Below, piece by piece: positions 31,121 through 41,780 of a DNA stretch of 64,000 nucleotides. How positions within the stretch are numbered: the stretch's first letter is position 1; each line of letters opens with the position of its first letter. A program made the translations under genes and the position numbers. The notes below the pieces were generated by a model, which was not told the DNA's origin, made no database searches, and worked only from the letters and a program-made list of their open reading frames with translations. The stretch is from Choristoneura fumiferana (lineage: Eukaryota; Arthropoda; Insecta; Lepidoptera; Tortricidae), in assembly GCF_025370935.1 (NCBI RefSeq), contig NC_133473.1:143453-207452 (forward strand). Reading direction: 5' to 3'.

Positions 31121-31885
31121 AAATGCGAAAATTTTGTGTGTGGCACCGATTTCAAATTGGTTGAAAATTATTTTCATAGTTTTTTGGAGTCCGTTAAGTA
31201 TTTGGATCTATTTTTATTCAATTTTTTTTTTGATATTTAATTTTATTACTCTTTGTTTGTTTCTTTTGTGAATTTTTGTCGCCTTCCGTGAAGTCGCCAT
31301 GCGGTCACTCACAGCGGATGACCAGCGTGGCCTCCACGGCCAACACTATGCTGAGCTGAGACCGCTTCGCGATTTCGCAAATACTTAATACTTGTTTTTA
31401 TTTTGTGTTCTGTGTAATAAGCAAAGCGCGAATAAATATTTCTATTCCTATACAACATTTTTTATCCTCATTTGTATTGTGATGCCTTGCTACTTGACTT
31501 TCATAACTCTTTTTATTTGGCAAATCTCTTGTAGGTTTTAATTCCTACAGTTTGTGTATGAAGATAACATAACTTTCACAAAAACAATTTTTGGTTTATA
31601 AAAACTTCACTCCAAGTTTACTTAAGAAACAGAAATTATCCCATTTTGATGTCGTGACACAAAATATCGCCGTTGTGTTAGAACACTGTTTTATTGTACC
31701 TACCGATAGAGACAACACTCCAAGGTAGGCGTAACAACAGCGCACTCGAGATGCTGCCGGTTACCTTGATTTCCCTTTCTTTGAAGTCCCTTACTTTATT
31801 GCAAACGTGGGAAATACAATTTACTTTCAGATTGCTCAGTTCGCGAGCCTGGTGGACCTATAAGGAACAGAAAGGAAGAAGTGAT
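31121..31885. other. Anonymous sequence, no feature seen
   Basis: AT-rich; the plus-strand frame 31694-31927 has no recognisable domain and runs into the next LINE tail. Confidence 0.4.
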
Positions 31886-31887
31886 TT

Positions 31888-32215
31888 CAAAGTCAAAGTC
31901 AAAATATCTTTATTCAATTTAGGCTAAAACAAGCACTTATGAATGTCAAAAAAAAAATTACCACCGGTTCAGAAAAACCTCTGCTGAGAATAATCCGGCA
32001 AGAAACTCAACGAGGTATATTTTTTTTTAACAGATTTACAATATTATTAAATTAATGATATCTGTACATGAATCTGATTGCTAATGCGGATCGGAATTAT
32101 TATGTCCATGATATAATGATTAACTTTATAATACGCCTTTGATATTAATGTCTTCTTGACAATAGATCTGAATTCGAAATTAATATCACGTAGAAATATG
32201 TACTATTGTAGAAAA
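31888..32215 (-). mobile_element. LINE 3' end, family F2 (TTTGAC tail)
   Basis: AAAGTCAAAGTCAAAATATC then TTTATTCAATTTAGGC is the complement of a polyadenylation-like signal plus a TTTGAC hexamer tail. CACCGGTTCAGAAAAACCTC and CGGCAAGAAACTCAACGAGG recur at 38945, 41430 (inverted) and 59100. Confidence 0.82.
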
Positions 32216-32449
32216 CCGGCCAATTGATTTCAAGTATCGCGTCAAGTTGAAGAGTGGGGGCCCGTCACGCAGAAATTTAAGTAGCTATAATTTCATTTTT
32301 TTTATTACAATTAACCCTTTGGGAGTCAAAGTCGCGCACTTTCCGTTCCAGTTAAACGTGCAAATAATTAGTTTATAAAATTTATTTCGTATCATTTCTG
32401 AGGAAAAAAATTAACAGACAGACGAACTAATCCTGCCGCACTTGCACTG

Positions 32450-32615
32450 TATGTTCGGCGTGGAGAGTAAGACAGCCGGTGAAATTACTGGCACTTGAGG
32501 TATCCCATCTTAGGCCTCTAGGTTGGCAACGCATCTGCAATCCCTGTGTGCAGTGTTTATGGCGTGATGATCTCTTACCATCAAGAGACCACTTGCTGGT
32601 TGCTATTAAAAAAAA
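32450..32615 (+). repeat. Family E retroelement fragment
   Basis: CGGCGTGGAGAGTAAGACAG, CTTGAGGTATCCCATCTTAG, CTCTTACCATCAAGAGACCA ending in an A run: the poly(A)-proximal part of family E in sense orientation. Confidence 0.78.
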
Positions 32616-33956
32616 GATGAAGTGATCTTATAAGAGCTCCTTTTTTATTTTGAGGAACAAAATCATGAAAACAAATAAAACTGATTTTTCCTTCTCGTTT
32701 CGGCTTAGATAAATTGGTTTTTAATGAAAATAACGCTTATGGCACGATTCAATCGATAAAAGATTTTACTGTTGCAAACAATATTTCTTGATTTTTTTAC
32801 ACGCTTGCTAAGTTTAGACAACCTTTCACAAGCACAAGCGTGTGAACAGGCTTGTTTGCTTGGCTTGCATGAGGTTGCAAGACCTTTTCGCCGATCCGGG
32901 TCAGTGTCAGTTTTTAAACGGTTTTTGAACACAGAGCAAAGAAAGCTTGTGGCAAGCGCTTGCGACGTATTTTTACAAGTTGGCAATAAAAGTATGTCAA
33001 GCTAAATACAAACCGAATCAATTTTGAGGTCCACGTCTACCATGTTGGCCTGCCCGGAATAGGTACAATAACGCACTTGCAACCGTGTAAATGGCATTCA
33101 GGCGTTTGTATAAGCTTGGAGCTCGTAGACGTTTGCCAAGTCTCGGCAAGCGTGTAAATATAGCATACTCGTACTTAAACGAGAAAGTTTTTGAAGATAG
33201 TTATCTTGATGTTTGTTGCTCAATCACGCAACAGCAGTTCGACGGATTTGTATTATTATTTAGCACACAGTTATAAACAAAATCACGGACAACAGTTCGT
33301 TCTTGCATTTAGTTTATGGCCTACAACACCTGATACACACCATTAAATTCAGTTGTTATCTAATGTAATTCGTAAAAGTCATTAAACAGCTAATGTACCT
33401 AATTAATTAGTTAAATCACGAAATTTCCTAATCCCGGCGTAATAAATTAAAATAGTTCCCCTCACTAGACAGAAACGAATGATCAGCAAGTGCCACAAAT
33501 TGTTTCCCCGGTCATTATCTATCAGCAACTTGTATCCCCCCCCCGCCCCCCTCTATGTTTACCTGAACCCCAATTCATTAGGATTTACACCCCCGTATTT
33601 ACGGCTGCATACATTTGGTGTCAATGTAAATAGCGCCGCGGCGTTTTGTATTGTTGGAGGTTGTAGGAGTATTGACATTTGTGCTTGAACGTCTGCTTTG
33701 TACGTTTGCTGTAATCAATAGAATCAATAGATAAAAGTAGTTTCAAAGGATTTTATTGAACACATTACGAAAGCGTGGGCCAATTGTGTGTATTTTATTA
33801 AACCAACACGATGATAGCACAAATCTTCTGCTATTGATTACCATTGAGTTTTGCACTGTCATGAAAATTACTCGTAGGTAACGTAAACAAACGACACACT
33901 GCATAATTAATATCACACTCGTTTACAACTAGATAATTTTCGTAATATAGATATAT
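32616..33956. other. Anonymous sequence with a C-rich run
   Basis: A nearly pure C tract lies around 33536-33552. Frames at 32705-33005, 33091-33276 and 33479-33688 are short and unrecognised. Confidence 0.4.
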
Positions 33957-34400
33957 AAACCCCCTTGCAAAAAAACGGGCACCTATGGTTTTTGTATTTT
34001 ATGTGCATGAAAGCTTACTTTCTAAGCTTCAATGCATAAAAATCTGAAAAACCATAGGTGCCCTATTTTTTTGCAGGGGGGGGTCAGCCGAAAGACGTCC
34101 ACTGCTGGACATAGGCCTCCCCAAGGATCTCCACTCAAACCGGTCTTGTGCTTTCCGCATCCACCGCGATCCAGCGATCTTAACCAGGTCGTCGCTCCAT
34201 CTTGTTGGAGGCCTACCGACAGCTCGTCTCCCGGTCCGCGGACGCCATTCGAGAACCTTTTGACCCATCGCCATCAGTCCTGCGAGCAATGTGCCCCGCC
34301 CACTGCCACTTTAGTTTCGCAATTCTTCGGGCTATGTCGGTAACCTTAGTTCTACTGCGGATATCATCATTTCAGGGGGGGGGGTTATTTGCAGGGGGGT
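33957..34400. mobile_element. Near-perfect palindrome plus RTE fragment between repeated palindrome ends
   Basis: 33957-34083 folds on itself: AAACCCCCTTGCAAAAAAAC, GGGCACCTATGGTTTTT on the left pairs with AAAAACCATAGGTGCCC and TTTTTTTGCAGGGGG on the right. The RTE fragment (34084-34375) follows. Another copy of the palindrome end (TTATTTGCAGGGGGGTTTAT, 34385-34404) closes the unit. Confidence 0.7.
34084..34375 (-). pseudogene. RTE LINE C-terminal fragment
   Basis: On the minus strand: QKVLEWRPRTGRRAVGRPPT, RWSDDLVKIAGSRWM, KAQDRFEWRSLG. Lacks the GATGAT tail and all upstream domains. Its homology ends at GATATCATCATTTCAG, where the longer copy at 37623-38265 continues differently. Confidence 0.85.
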
Positions 34401-34507
34401 TTATGTTTGTCAATTGTGTTTGTTACTTATTTTGTACAGTAAAGAGTTTACATCTATACATACATACATATATTACTCAAATCATATTATCATTGTGTCA
34501 GTTCTAT

Positions 34508-34550
34508 CGTGATAACGACCGTGCATTCTGGTCGTAACGTCGAGGTAATA
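34508..34550 (+). other. Small hairpin related to Penelope tail (hammerhead-like layout)
   Basis: CGTGATAA, a perfect 5-bp stem CGACC/GGTCG around a 9-base loop, then TAACGTCGAGGTAATA. The same layout occurs in the Penelope tail at 26726-26770. No coding part is nearby. Confidence 0.35.
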
Positions 34551-34625
34551 CAATACAATACAGTACAAATATTCTTTGTTGAGCACCACAAATCAATACA
34601 ATAGATGACATAGTTAGACAAATTG
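34545..34625 (-). repeat. LINE family T tail fragment
   Basis: AATACAATACAATACAGTAC followed by TTCTTTGTTGAGCACCAC resembles the reverse-complemented 3' end of family T. Confidence 0.45.
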
Positions 34626-34629
34626 CAAT

Positions 34630-34790
34630 AAATATCATGGTACACTTGACACTAATTGTCCTAGTCCCAAACAAACTAAGCAAAGCTTGTACTATGGATA
34701 CTAGGCAACGGATAAACATACTTACATATATAGATAAATATATAAACATCCAGGACCCGAGAACAAACGTTCGTTTTATTCACATAATAG
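34630..34790 (-). mobile_element. SINE family B, truncated (minus)
   Basis: AATTGTCCTAGTCCCAAAC, AAGCAAAGCTTGTACTATGG, GGCAACGGATAAACATACTT and GGACCCGAGAACAAACGTTC are the 3' half of SINE B. The tRNA-like head is missing. Confidence 0.85.
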
Positions 34791-34848
34791 ATAATAATTA
34801 ATTTTAGAACACAATCAAATTTTTCTCAATTTTTTTTGTCTTTTGGAC

Positions 34849-35095
34849 GACCAGATGGCCTAGTGGTTAGAGAACCTGACTACGAAGCTTGAGGTCCCGG
34901 GTTCGATTCCCGTGTCGGGGCAGATATTTGTATGAAAAATACGAATGTTTGTTCTCGGGTCTTGGGTGTTTAATATGTATTTAAGTATGTGTCTATTTAT
35001 ATAATTATATTTATCCGTTGCTTAGTACCCATAACACAAGCTTTTTTTATTTTGGGACTAGGTCAATTGGTGTGAATTGTCCCGTGTTTTTTTTT
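34849..35095 (+). mobile_element. SINE family B, near-complete
   Basis: GACGACCAGATGGCCTAGTG, AAGCTTGAGGTCCCGGGTTC, GATTCCCGTGTCGGGGC and the ACTAGGTCAATTGGTGTGAA block, with an impure T-rich tail. Very close to the copy at 20132. Both pol III boxes are intact. Confidence 0.9.
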
Positions 35096-35820
35096 TGTTT
35101 ATTTTAAGTAATTTTATCTGAATGATTATATCACAACCTGTTTTAGAGCTTCAAAAAGGATTTATAAACTGTCATTAATAATTTCATTAACACTGTGGAC
35201 GTACTGAAATAACAATGCCTCGTGATTGCCAATTTATTTCACGCAAGAATCAATCGAATCGAACCCACGCAGCACGCGGACCGTTACACAATCAATGTCC
35301 CATTATAATTGCAGCAGTATGATTAAACGGCGGTCCGAACTTGGCTAATTTATTAACTTCCATAATGATAGTCCGGAAGCACAATACAAGTAATAGGCAG
35401 TATTTCGACTTCATACTAGCGCCCGAATCGACGCACGCACACAGCCAAGCGGCATTTACACGGCCGCTAACCAATGTTCGCAAGACAAAACTAAACTACG
35501 CAGTGCCACGAGGCGCGCCGCGCCGTCCGGTCGTTGGTCGAGTGGCTCTATTCGCCCCCGTTTCGATTCCGTAACATAGCTATAACGCTCGATACTAACT
35601 CTTCATAAGAATGAGAATTTTTTATGTGATAAAATTCAACAACAAGTCGTTTCAAACTTGCCGCAATAGACGCATTTTTTTTCTATTACCAACTTATCTT
35701 ATAATAAATAAATAAATAATCATAAAATTAACACCCCTACCCCTATTACTACACACATACACTAAAAATCTACACACGTCTGTTTTACTTTTTGTAGACG
35801 CCAACCCTAGCGCTCCGCCC
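35096..35820. other. Anonymous sequence with a moderately GC-rich centre
   Basis: 35260-35580 is richer in CG dinucleotides (CGAGGCGCGCCGCGCCGTCC) than its surroundings. I see no defined promoter or coding frame. Confidence 0.4.
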
Positions 35821-35824
35821 AGCT

Positions 35825-35959
35825 GTCAAAGTCAAAGTCAAAGTTAAAGTCAAAGTCAAAGTCAAAGTCAAAGTCAAAGTCAAAGTCAAAGTCAAAGTCA
35901 AAGTCAAAGTCAAAGTCAAAGTCAAAGTCAAAGTCAAAGTCAAAGTCAAAGTCAAAGTC
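35825..35959. repeat. (GTCAAA)n hexamer array, about 22 units
   Basis: 135 bp of GTCAAA with one variant unit (GTTAAA). It is the complement of a TTTGAC LINE tail and abuts the minus-strand LINE remnant. The minus-strand Thr-Leu repeat frame is an artefact of the array. Confidence 0.96.
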
Positions 35960-36420
35960 AGTGATTTATTTGTAAACATATGTATAACTGATTACAGTGG
36001 TGGAAAAGTTTGGCATGCAACTTTATGTTATGCCGATAAACGAACAATAATAATCAAAGATGAAATTAAAATTAAAACTAGGATTAAAATAAAATACTAT
36101 ACAAAATAATAATAATTAAAATATAAAAAAAGAGATTTCAAGTATGTCAATGCTAATAAAAACTAATTATTTAATTTAAATTGTCTATAAAAAAATCTAA
36201 AATTGAATAATAGTATTTAGAAATTAAAAATATAGAGAGCTTATTCTTAAATTCCCGCAGTGGCAGCAATCTCAAGGCAATAGGTATTTTATTATAAATT
36301 TTGCTTGCTAAGCAGAATACGCTTTTCCGCATTAGCGCGGTGCGTGCTATTACCGAGCAGACCTCATGGGTGCGATGGATATTCCTCTCAGACACTTTGG
36401 ATACCCTCTTAAATAAATTA
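35960..36420 (-). pseudogene. Non-LTR retrotransposon: C-terminus of ORF2, 3' UTR and hexamer tail
   Basis: The minus-strand frame 36395-36171 reads SERNIHRTHEVCSVIART then KIYNKIPIALRLLPLREFKN and KLSIFLISKYYYSILDFFID. This is the terminal segment (...WNxLPxxLK...FKxxLKxxLL..YYSVxEF) of Jockey/CR1-type ORF2 reverse transcriptases. A 3' UTR with many AATAAA-like sites separates it from the TTTGAC array. The copy is 5'-truncated, with catalytic domains absent. Confidence 0.8.
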
Positions 36421-37028
36421 TAATTGGTTCAAACAAACAAAGCCACTTCAAGAATGAAGAGACAAGGTACTGTTAAGACGTTCAGGTTTTTAAAATAAGG
36501 AGTACAACTGTCTGTCTGCTGCTGTAGGTATAAATTTCAAGAATACGGCTGAGTCAAACTACTGCCTATATTGCATACTTGTATTGTGCCGGAAGGCCGG
36601 AGTCCCGCCCGATTAGCGGGAATGTAATCACGCGCAGTCTGTCATCGCGGCTGCAAAAGTTCCGTCCCTTCCTGTCATTTCCTCTTACATAGTTCGCGGA
36701 ATAATTACGAAGGGAACTTTTCAGTGTAATATGTTTCTGGGTGAAAGTTTGTCCTACAGTTTCGGTGGGACGGGAAAATCACCTAGATTTATTTTTGACT
36801 GGCTATTAATGGTGAGTTTCTTTGTATCTGTGCGTCTAATATGTATCTTATTAGTGAGTTTTATTTAGATCAACTAACAGATATCTAGACTGTAAATTAC
36901 CCTACAGTAGATCTAAAACCGTATGAGATAGATTCAAAATCCTACCGACTGCGCCAACGAAACATCAATGAAATGCCAACGGAAGCTAACTGGATGTGTA
37001 TTAAATATAAAAGTCATTTAGTAACAAT
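36421..37028. other. Anonymous sequence, no feature seen
   Basis: No repeat family or meaningful frame recognised. Confidence 0.4.
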
Positions 37029-37080
37029 GCATACCTTTGGGGGAGGCCTATGTCTAGCAGTGGACGTCTTTAGGCAGAAC
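37029..37080 (+). repeat. RTE/SINE-type 3' tail fragment
   Basis: GGGGGAGGCCTATGTCTAGC followed by AGTGGACGTCTTTAGGC is the last ~45 bp of an RTE copy, without a long GATGAT tail. Confidence 0.7.
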
Positions 37081-37225
37081 ATAATGAATGCATACCTTAC
37101 AGTTAGCTCTACCCTTTCTGATTACAAAAGCAATCAGAAATCAACGTGATACCAGGCATGCATGGTCAGAGATCACAAAGGTTCCTAACACAGACACGAC
37201 TAAAACGTGAAGATAGCTCAGCTCA

Positions 37226-37345
37226 TCCTACTGATATTATAATATAAATGCAAAAGTTTGTATGTTTGATAACCCACCACTCTAAAACTGCTGAACGGAT
37301 TTGGTATGTAGATATTGATAGTTGATCTTGATTTTACAATTTAAG
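37226..37345 (+). repeat. Helitron-like 5' end fragment
   Basis: A|TCCTACTGATATTATAA, ATAAATGCAAAAGTTTG and CTAAAACTGCTGAACGGAT follow the Helitron-like family order. The 3' end is absent. Confidence 0.55.
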
Positions 37346-37386
37346 TACCGACCCCCAAAAGTGGCCCTTTATGTTTAAAATTCATT

Positions 37387-37570
37387 TGACGACCGGATGG
37401 CCAAGTGGTTAGAGAACCTGACTACGAAGCTTGAGGTCCTGGGTTCGGCTCCGGAGTAGTATGTGTTTATCTACTATAAGTATGTTTATCCGTTGCCTAG
37501 TCTCCATAGTACAAGCTTTGCTTAGTTTGGGACTAGGTCAATTGGTGTGAAGTGTCCCATGATAATTTTT
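37387..37570 (+). mobile_element. SINE family B with internal deletion
   Basis: GACGACCGGATGGCCAAGTG, GCTTGAGGTCCTGGGTTC, then a jump to ATCTACTATAAGTATGTTTA and GGGACTAGGTCAATTGGTG. The segment after the B box is deleted relative to other copies. Confidence 0.88.
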
Positions 37571-37622
37571 TTTTTGTTACACGTTTTTTCCTTGCATCAG
37601 CTACTAACTTCAACAAAATCAA

Positions 37623-38265
37623 TTCATCATCATCATCATCATTTCAGCCGAAAGATGTCCACTGCTGGATATAGGCCTCCCCCAAGGCTCTCCGCTCAGA
37701 CCAGTCTTGTGCTTTCCGCATCCAACGCGATCCCGCGATCTTAACCAGGTCGTCGCTTCATCTTGTTGGAGGCCTACCGACAGCGCGTCTCCCGGTCCGC
37801 GGACGCCATTCGAGAACCTTCTGACCCCATCGGCCATCAGTCCTGCGAGCAATGTGTCCCGCCCACTGCCACGTCCTTAATTCTTCGGGCTATGTCGGTA
37901 ACCTTAGTTCTACTGCGGATATCATCATTTTTGATTCTATCCCGCAGAGAAACCCCGAGCATAGCCCTCTCCATAGTCCTCTGAGTGACTGAGCTTTCTC
38001 ATGAGGCCCATCGTTAGCGCCCACGTGTCAGATCCGTATATCATCACTGGCAACACACACTGGTCAAAGACTTTTGACTTCAAACACTGCGGTAATTTGG
38101 ATGAAAAGACACTGCGAAGCTTCCCGAACGCTGCCTGCGAGTCGGGTTCGACGAGTGATCTCTGTCTTGATGTTGGACCTACCTAATTGGACCGTTTGTC
38201 CCAGGTATATATAGTCGTCAACAATTTCAGCCCTTGCAGAATTACTCAGAACACACAAACAAAAG
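37623..38265 (-). pseudogene. Longest RTE LINE copy: reverse transcriptase C-terminal region
   Basis: Reading the minus strand from 38258: VCVLSNSARAEIVDDYIYLG, QTVQLGRSNIKTEITRRTRL, then a frameshift into FEVKSFDQCVLPVMIYG-like, MERAMLGVSLRDRI, GHIARRTDGRW, FSNGVRGP. It ends in CAGCAGTGGACATCTTTCGG and GATGATGATGATGATGAATT. About 640 bp remain of a ~3-kb LINE. Several indels break the frame. It defines the RTE family to which the other fragments belong. Confidence 0.88.
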
Positions 38266-38284
38266 GATAGACACCGACACGTAG

Positions 38285-38340
38285 GATTGCATAAGGGTTC
38301 AGTTTTTTTTCTTTTTAAGGTATAGAACTCTAAAAATAAG
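38285..38340 (+). repeat. Family H 3' end fragment
   Basis: CATAAGGGTTCAGTTTTTTT and AGGTATAGAACTCTAAAAAT resemble the AAGGGTTCC...GGAACCCTAAAAA end of family H. Confidence 0.5.
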
Positions 38341-38940
38341 AATTGTCAAAAGTTTAAAAAGAGAGAAAGAATTAAAGAAAATTCAAATCTTGATTAAGAG
38401 AAACTAAATCTCTGAAAACTCAATGCAATTGAAAAAAAAAAACAATAGATTAACTTTCTCGCTATGATGCGATCGGTGTGCAGAAAGTTATATCGGCATA
38501 ACTACCTGAACTTTATCGTCAATCTCTCTCATCTTCACGAAGCAACATGATGCTGTAAGCTCTCGGATATCACAAGCTGAAGTTTATGCACTGCGGCGAT
38601 ACGGGCTGATTGGATCGCCCCTTTATCGTGTCGTGGATTATTTGTCATGCGACGAGCGGCTGCGGCAGCCGCTGCAGTCGATACTGGCTTAGTCTCGTTT
38701 ATTCTCAGATTCAAAAGTTAGTCTTCAGTTCTATTATTACAGACACTAGGAACTGCGAGGTTACTTAATTTTTTTTCTGTTTTCAAAAATTAAAGATGCT
38801 GACAATTTTCAATTATCTTGTGGCTCAAAGGAGACATTTCAAAGTGCCTAAGCAAGTGAGTAAAATTGAAACCAGAATCGATAGCAAATTAGCGATGAAG
38901 GAAAGATGAAAAACAATATCTGCTAGTGCTTGTGACAGTC
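38341..38940. other. Anonymous sequence, no feature seen
   Basis: AT-rich; no frame or repeat recognised. Confidence 0.4.
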
Positions 38941-38944
38941 GTTA

Positions 38945-39200
38945 GACTTAAAGTTAAAGTCAAAGTCAAAATATCTTTATTCAATATAGGCTTTAACAAG
39001 CACTTATGAATGTCAAAAAAATCTACCACCGGTTCGGAAAAACCTCTGTTGAAAAGAATCCGGCAAGAAAGGCAACGAGGTATATTTTTTAAACAGATTT
39101 ACAATATTAATTAAATGATATCTATACATCACAAGTATTTAACACAACTTCATTTTTAACACGGTAGATTCGCTATTTGAAAGGATCGCTAATGCTTACT
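38945..39200 (-). mobile_element. LINE 3' end, family F2
   Basis: TTAAAGTCAAAGTCAAAATA, CTACCACCGGTTCGGAAAAA and CGGCAAGAAAGGCAACGAGG, as in the 31.9- and 59.1-kb copies. Confidence 0.82.
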
Positions 39201-39254
39201 TACAAACTAGTAATAACGCGAGATTGGTGGACAACCGGTGAATAAAAATTATAA

Positions 39255-39305
39255 ACGAGTGGCCTTTATTCAACAGTGGACGTCCGCCACCAATGATGAT
39301 GATTT
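39255..39305 (+). repeat. RTE/SINE-type tail fragment
   Basis: GGCCTTTATTCAACAGTGGA followed by CGTCCGCCACCAATGATGATGATT: a CAGTGGACGT...GATGAT end of the kind shared by RTE and SINE A. Confidence 0.55.
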
Positions 39306-39458
39306 TAAAGTACCTGAATAAAAATATAGCCTTCTGTCCCCTAAAGAAATTTCGCATTAATCGTAATAGTACACTCAGGCATATTATAGGGAATTCGGCT
39401 AAATGCTCCCTATACTATATTGAAGAATTCCAAGATCAATAAAGATATTTAAAGACAA

Positions 39459-39685
39459 TCCATACTAATCCATACTAATATTATAAATGCGAAAGTGTGT
39501 TTCTGTGTTTGTCCGTCTTTCATGCGGTAACGGAGCGACGGATCGACGTGGTTTTTGGCATAGAGATAGTTTATGGGCCCGAGAGTGACATAGGCTACTT
39601 TTTATCCCGGAAAAATGCACAGTTCCCGAGTGAACAGCGCGCGATAACCGAATACCACGCGGGCGGAGCCGCGGGCAAAAGCTGG
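39459..39685 (+). mobile_element. Compact Helitron-like non-autonomous element
   Basis: Begins A|TCCATACTAATCC, with a second ACTAATATTATAAATGCGAA, and ends GGGCAAAAGCTGG|T. It fits the Helitron rule of 5' TC, 3' CTRR and insertion between A and T. A GC-rich hairpin-prone stretch (CGCGGGCGGAGCCGCGGG) precedes the 3' end. 227 bp, non-coding, with the cleanest ends of this family here. Confidence 0.78.
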
Positions 39686-39689
39686 TAAG

Positions 39690-39980
39690 CAATAAAAGCC
39701 AGGGCGGGCGTGTTTACACGAGCCGGCGTCGCGCCCGCAGCGGCGCGGGCGGCGTCGTCTGAATTATTCATGCGCTTTACATGTTCAATTAACTCACGCG
39801 CGTGAGCACGACACCGCGAGCACGACGTGCGAGTGCGACACCGCTGCGAGCATGACGTGACGTGAGACGTGCCGGCGAGCCAACACGCAACATCTGGCGA
39901 GCACGACGCGCGACATCGCGGCACCACGCGACCACGAACACGAAGAACTTCGCGTATGCAAGCATCACGCGAGAACTGTA
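39690..39980. other. GC-rich patch with repeated GAGCACGAC
   Basis: 39720-39950 is strongly GC/CpG-rich. GAGCACGAC or a one-base variant occurs four times. The minus-strand frame across it has low-complexity, arginine/cysteine-rich translation. It may be a regulatory CpG-rich region or a degraded simple array. Confidence 0.4.
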
Positions 39981-39984
39981 GTTT

Positions 39985-40120
39985 TTAATTCATTATCATC
40001 ATTATCATAGAACGCCACAATGAACGACAACTCGCCACTTGCATCCACCGGTTTTCCGCAACTCTCACGATGTCGTCAGTCCACCTGGTGGGAGGCCTGC
40101 CAACGCTTGGTATTCCGGTT
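39985..40120 (-). pseudogene. RTE LINE C-terminal fragment (9.2-kb variant)
   Basis: TTATCATCATTATCATAGAA, GACAACTCGCCACTTGCATC and GTCAGTCCACCTGGTGGGAG are the complement of the DDIVRVAGNRWMQVASC region of the copy at 9215. 5'-truncated. Confidence 0.75.
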
Positions 40121-40309
40121 CGGTCCGGTTGTTTTTAAGTGGAAGCTTAAAATACCTTATCTTGTATTAATGTTCCCTAAGCTCAGAGAGTGCTATCATT
40201 GGAGTTTCTTTAAGGAACCGTATCCGAAATGAATATATTCATAACTAAATATTACAATACCTACTCTCGGGTATTCTCTCTCACAAAACTCACGAAATTT
40301 AAATCATTC

Positions 40310-40446
40310 AGGGGCTCACCTTGATTAATTAATTTTATTTGACGGATAAATGTGATGCCATCTCCGTCTATTCGAACAAATCAAAAAGAGACGTCATCAC
40401 ATTTATCCTTCAAAATAATTTAATCACTGGATAGTGATACAGGGGG
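40310..40446. mobile_element. MITE, GGGGCTGTTTCACC family, diverged
   Basis: Left AGGGGCTCACC...GACGGATAAATGTGATG and right CATCACATTTATCCTTC...AGTGATACAGGGGG are inverted. Related to 44263-44402 and 62798-62904. Confidence 0.7.
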
Positions 40447-41088
40447 TTTATATATTAAATTATTCGACAGAGAAACAAGATCATCAGCAGTAACTAATAC
40501 AAGCCAAATAAACGAAACAAAGAACAAAAGACACAAAATAAAATGATAACAAAAACATTACAGTATTTACGTCTGACTTTTAGTCTCAACTGGAGAATAT
40601 GTAGTAAGTATTGGGATAATATTATTATATTACAAACTTTTCGATACCTGTCGTATAAAATAATAAACAGAAGCAGTCTTCCGCACCCCCGCATTGATCG
40701 GGCCGGGCCACTGTTTCGCTGATTTTCACAGTCCCTGGCTTTGCCTTTTTTCTCTCCTGTAAAGGGAACTTTTCAGTTCCGCGAATCACTCAACGCTTTC
40801 AATAACTGGCAGCGTACATACAGTCTACTCCAAATGGGACTCCTTTAGAAAAAATATTCAGAATTGTCGTTTTATTTACAAATTCATTGCAAACATTTCA
40901 AAATCGAATCAGAAATCAAAGATTCGAAAAGGAATAAAGTTATCGTTATAATTGGCCAAGTTATTGACGTAGCTCAACAAATTGGTGGCAAGGAAATAAA
41001 ACCCAAGTGCTTTCACAAGATTAACGGATGATCTTGTAGGTATAGGCCTCAATAGAAAGACTCTTCAAGCAGAATTTAAACCCCTGCA
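40447..41088. other. Anonymous sequence, no feature seen
   Basis: AT-rich, one short minus-strand frame; nothing recognised. Confidence 0.4.
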
Positions 41089-41089
41089 G

Positions 41090-41212
41090 GGCTAATAGAA
41101 ACTCGTAACTCGAAGTTCGTATCGTACCGTCCCTCTCGCTCTCGTATTTAATAGTATAAGTGTCAGAGGGACCGCACGACACGAACTTCGAGTTTCGAGT
41201 TTCGTAGTAGCT
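41090..41212. mobile_element. MITE family G
   Basis: AACTCGAAGTTCGTATCGTA at the left pairs with the complement of CACGAACTTCGAGTTTCGAG at the right, around GTATTTAATAGTATAAGTG. The arms share CGGTCCCTCT/CCGTCCCTCT. Confidence 0.82.
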
Positions 41213-41429
41213 CTGCTGTTGTTAATATCGTCCAATCCGTGCATAGTGGAAGTCCCGTTATTGGTTCTGCTTGCTATAAATATAAGGCATCCTTGTGTAG
41301 TCTGCATGGTACTTCGGATTGTTTGTTGTGTATGATAAATGTTAGTTTTAGGTTACCACTAATTAGTGTGTTGCCACATCTTCCAATAAGTCTTGGTGGG
41401 AATTGTTTTCGGATGTACGATGTATGAGG

Positions 41430-41630
41430 ATGTACGAACCTAAAGTTGTGTTAAATACTTGTGATGTATAGATATCATTTAATAATATTGTAAATCTGTT
41501 TAAAAAAATATACCTCGTTGAGTTTCTTGCCGGATTCTTCTCAACAGAGGTTTTTCCGAACCGGTGGTAGATTTTTTTTGACATTCATAAGTGCTTGTTT
41601 TAGCCTAAATTGAATAAAGATATAATAATT
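41430..41630 (+). mobile_element. LINE 3' end, family F2 (sense)
   Basis: AATATACCTCGTTGAGTTTC, TCTCAACAGAGGTTTTTCCG and GTTTTAGCCTAAATTGAATAAAGATA in plus orientation end in AATAAA. This confirms the strand of the other copies. Confidence 0.82.
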
Positions 41631-41705
41631 ATCGCATTATTTTAATTTACTCTTGCTAATAATTGTGTCTGTATCTGTTTTTTTCCCAATAAAGAGAAAA
41701 AAACT

Positions 41706-41780
41706 TGAACGCCGCAATGAACGACAACTTGCCACCTGCCACCGGTTGTCCACAAGTCTCACGATGTCATTTGTCTGTTT
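41706..41780 (-). pseudogene. RTE fragment (9.2-kb variant)
   Basis: GCCGCAATGAACGACAACTT and CCTGCCACCGGTTGTCCAC match 40010-40070. Confidence 0.7.

Noticed and set aside
35785..35979. Thr-Leu repeat protein on the minus strand
   Set aside because: It is the translation of a hexamer LINE tail.
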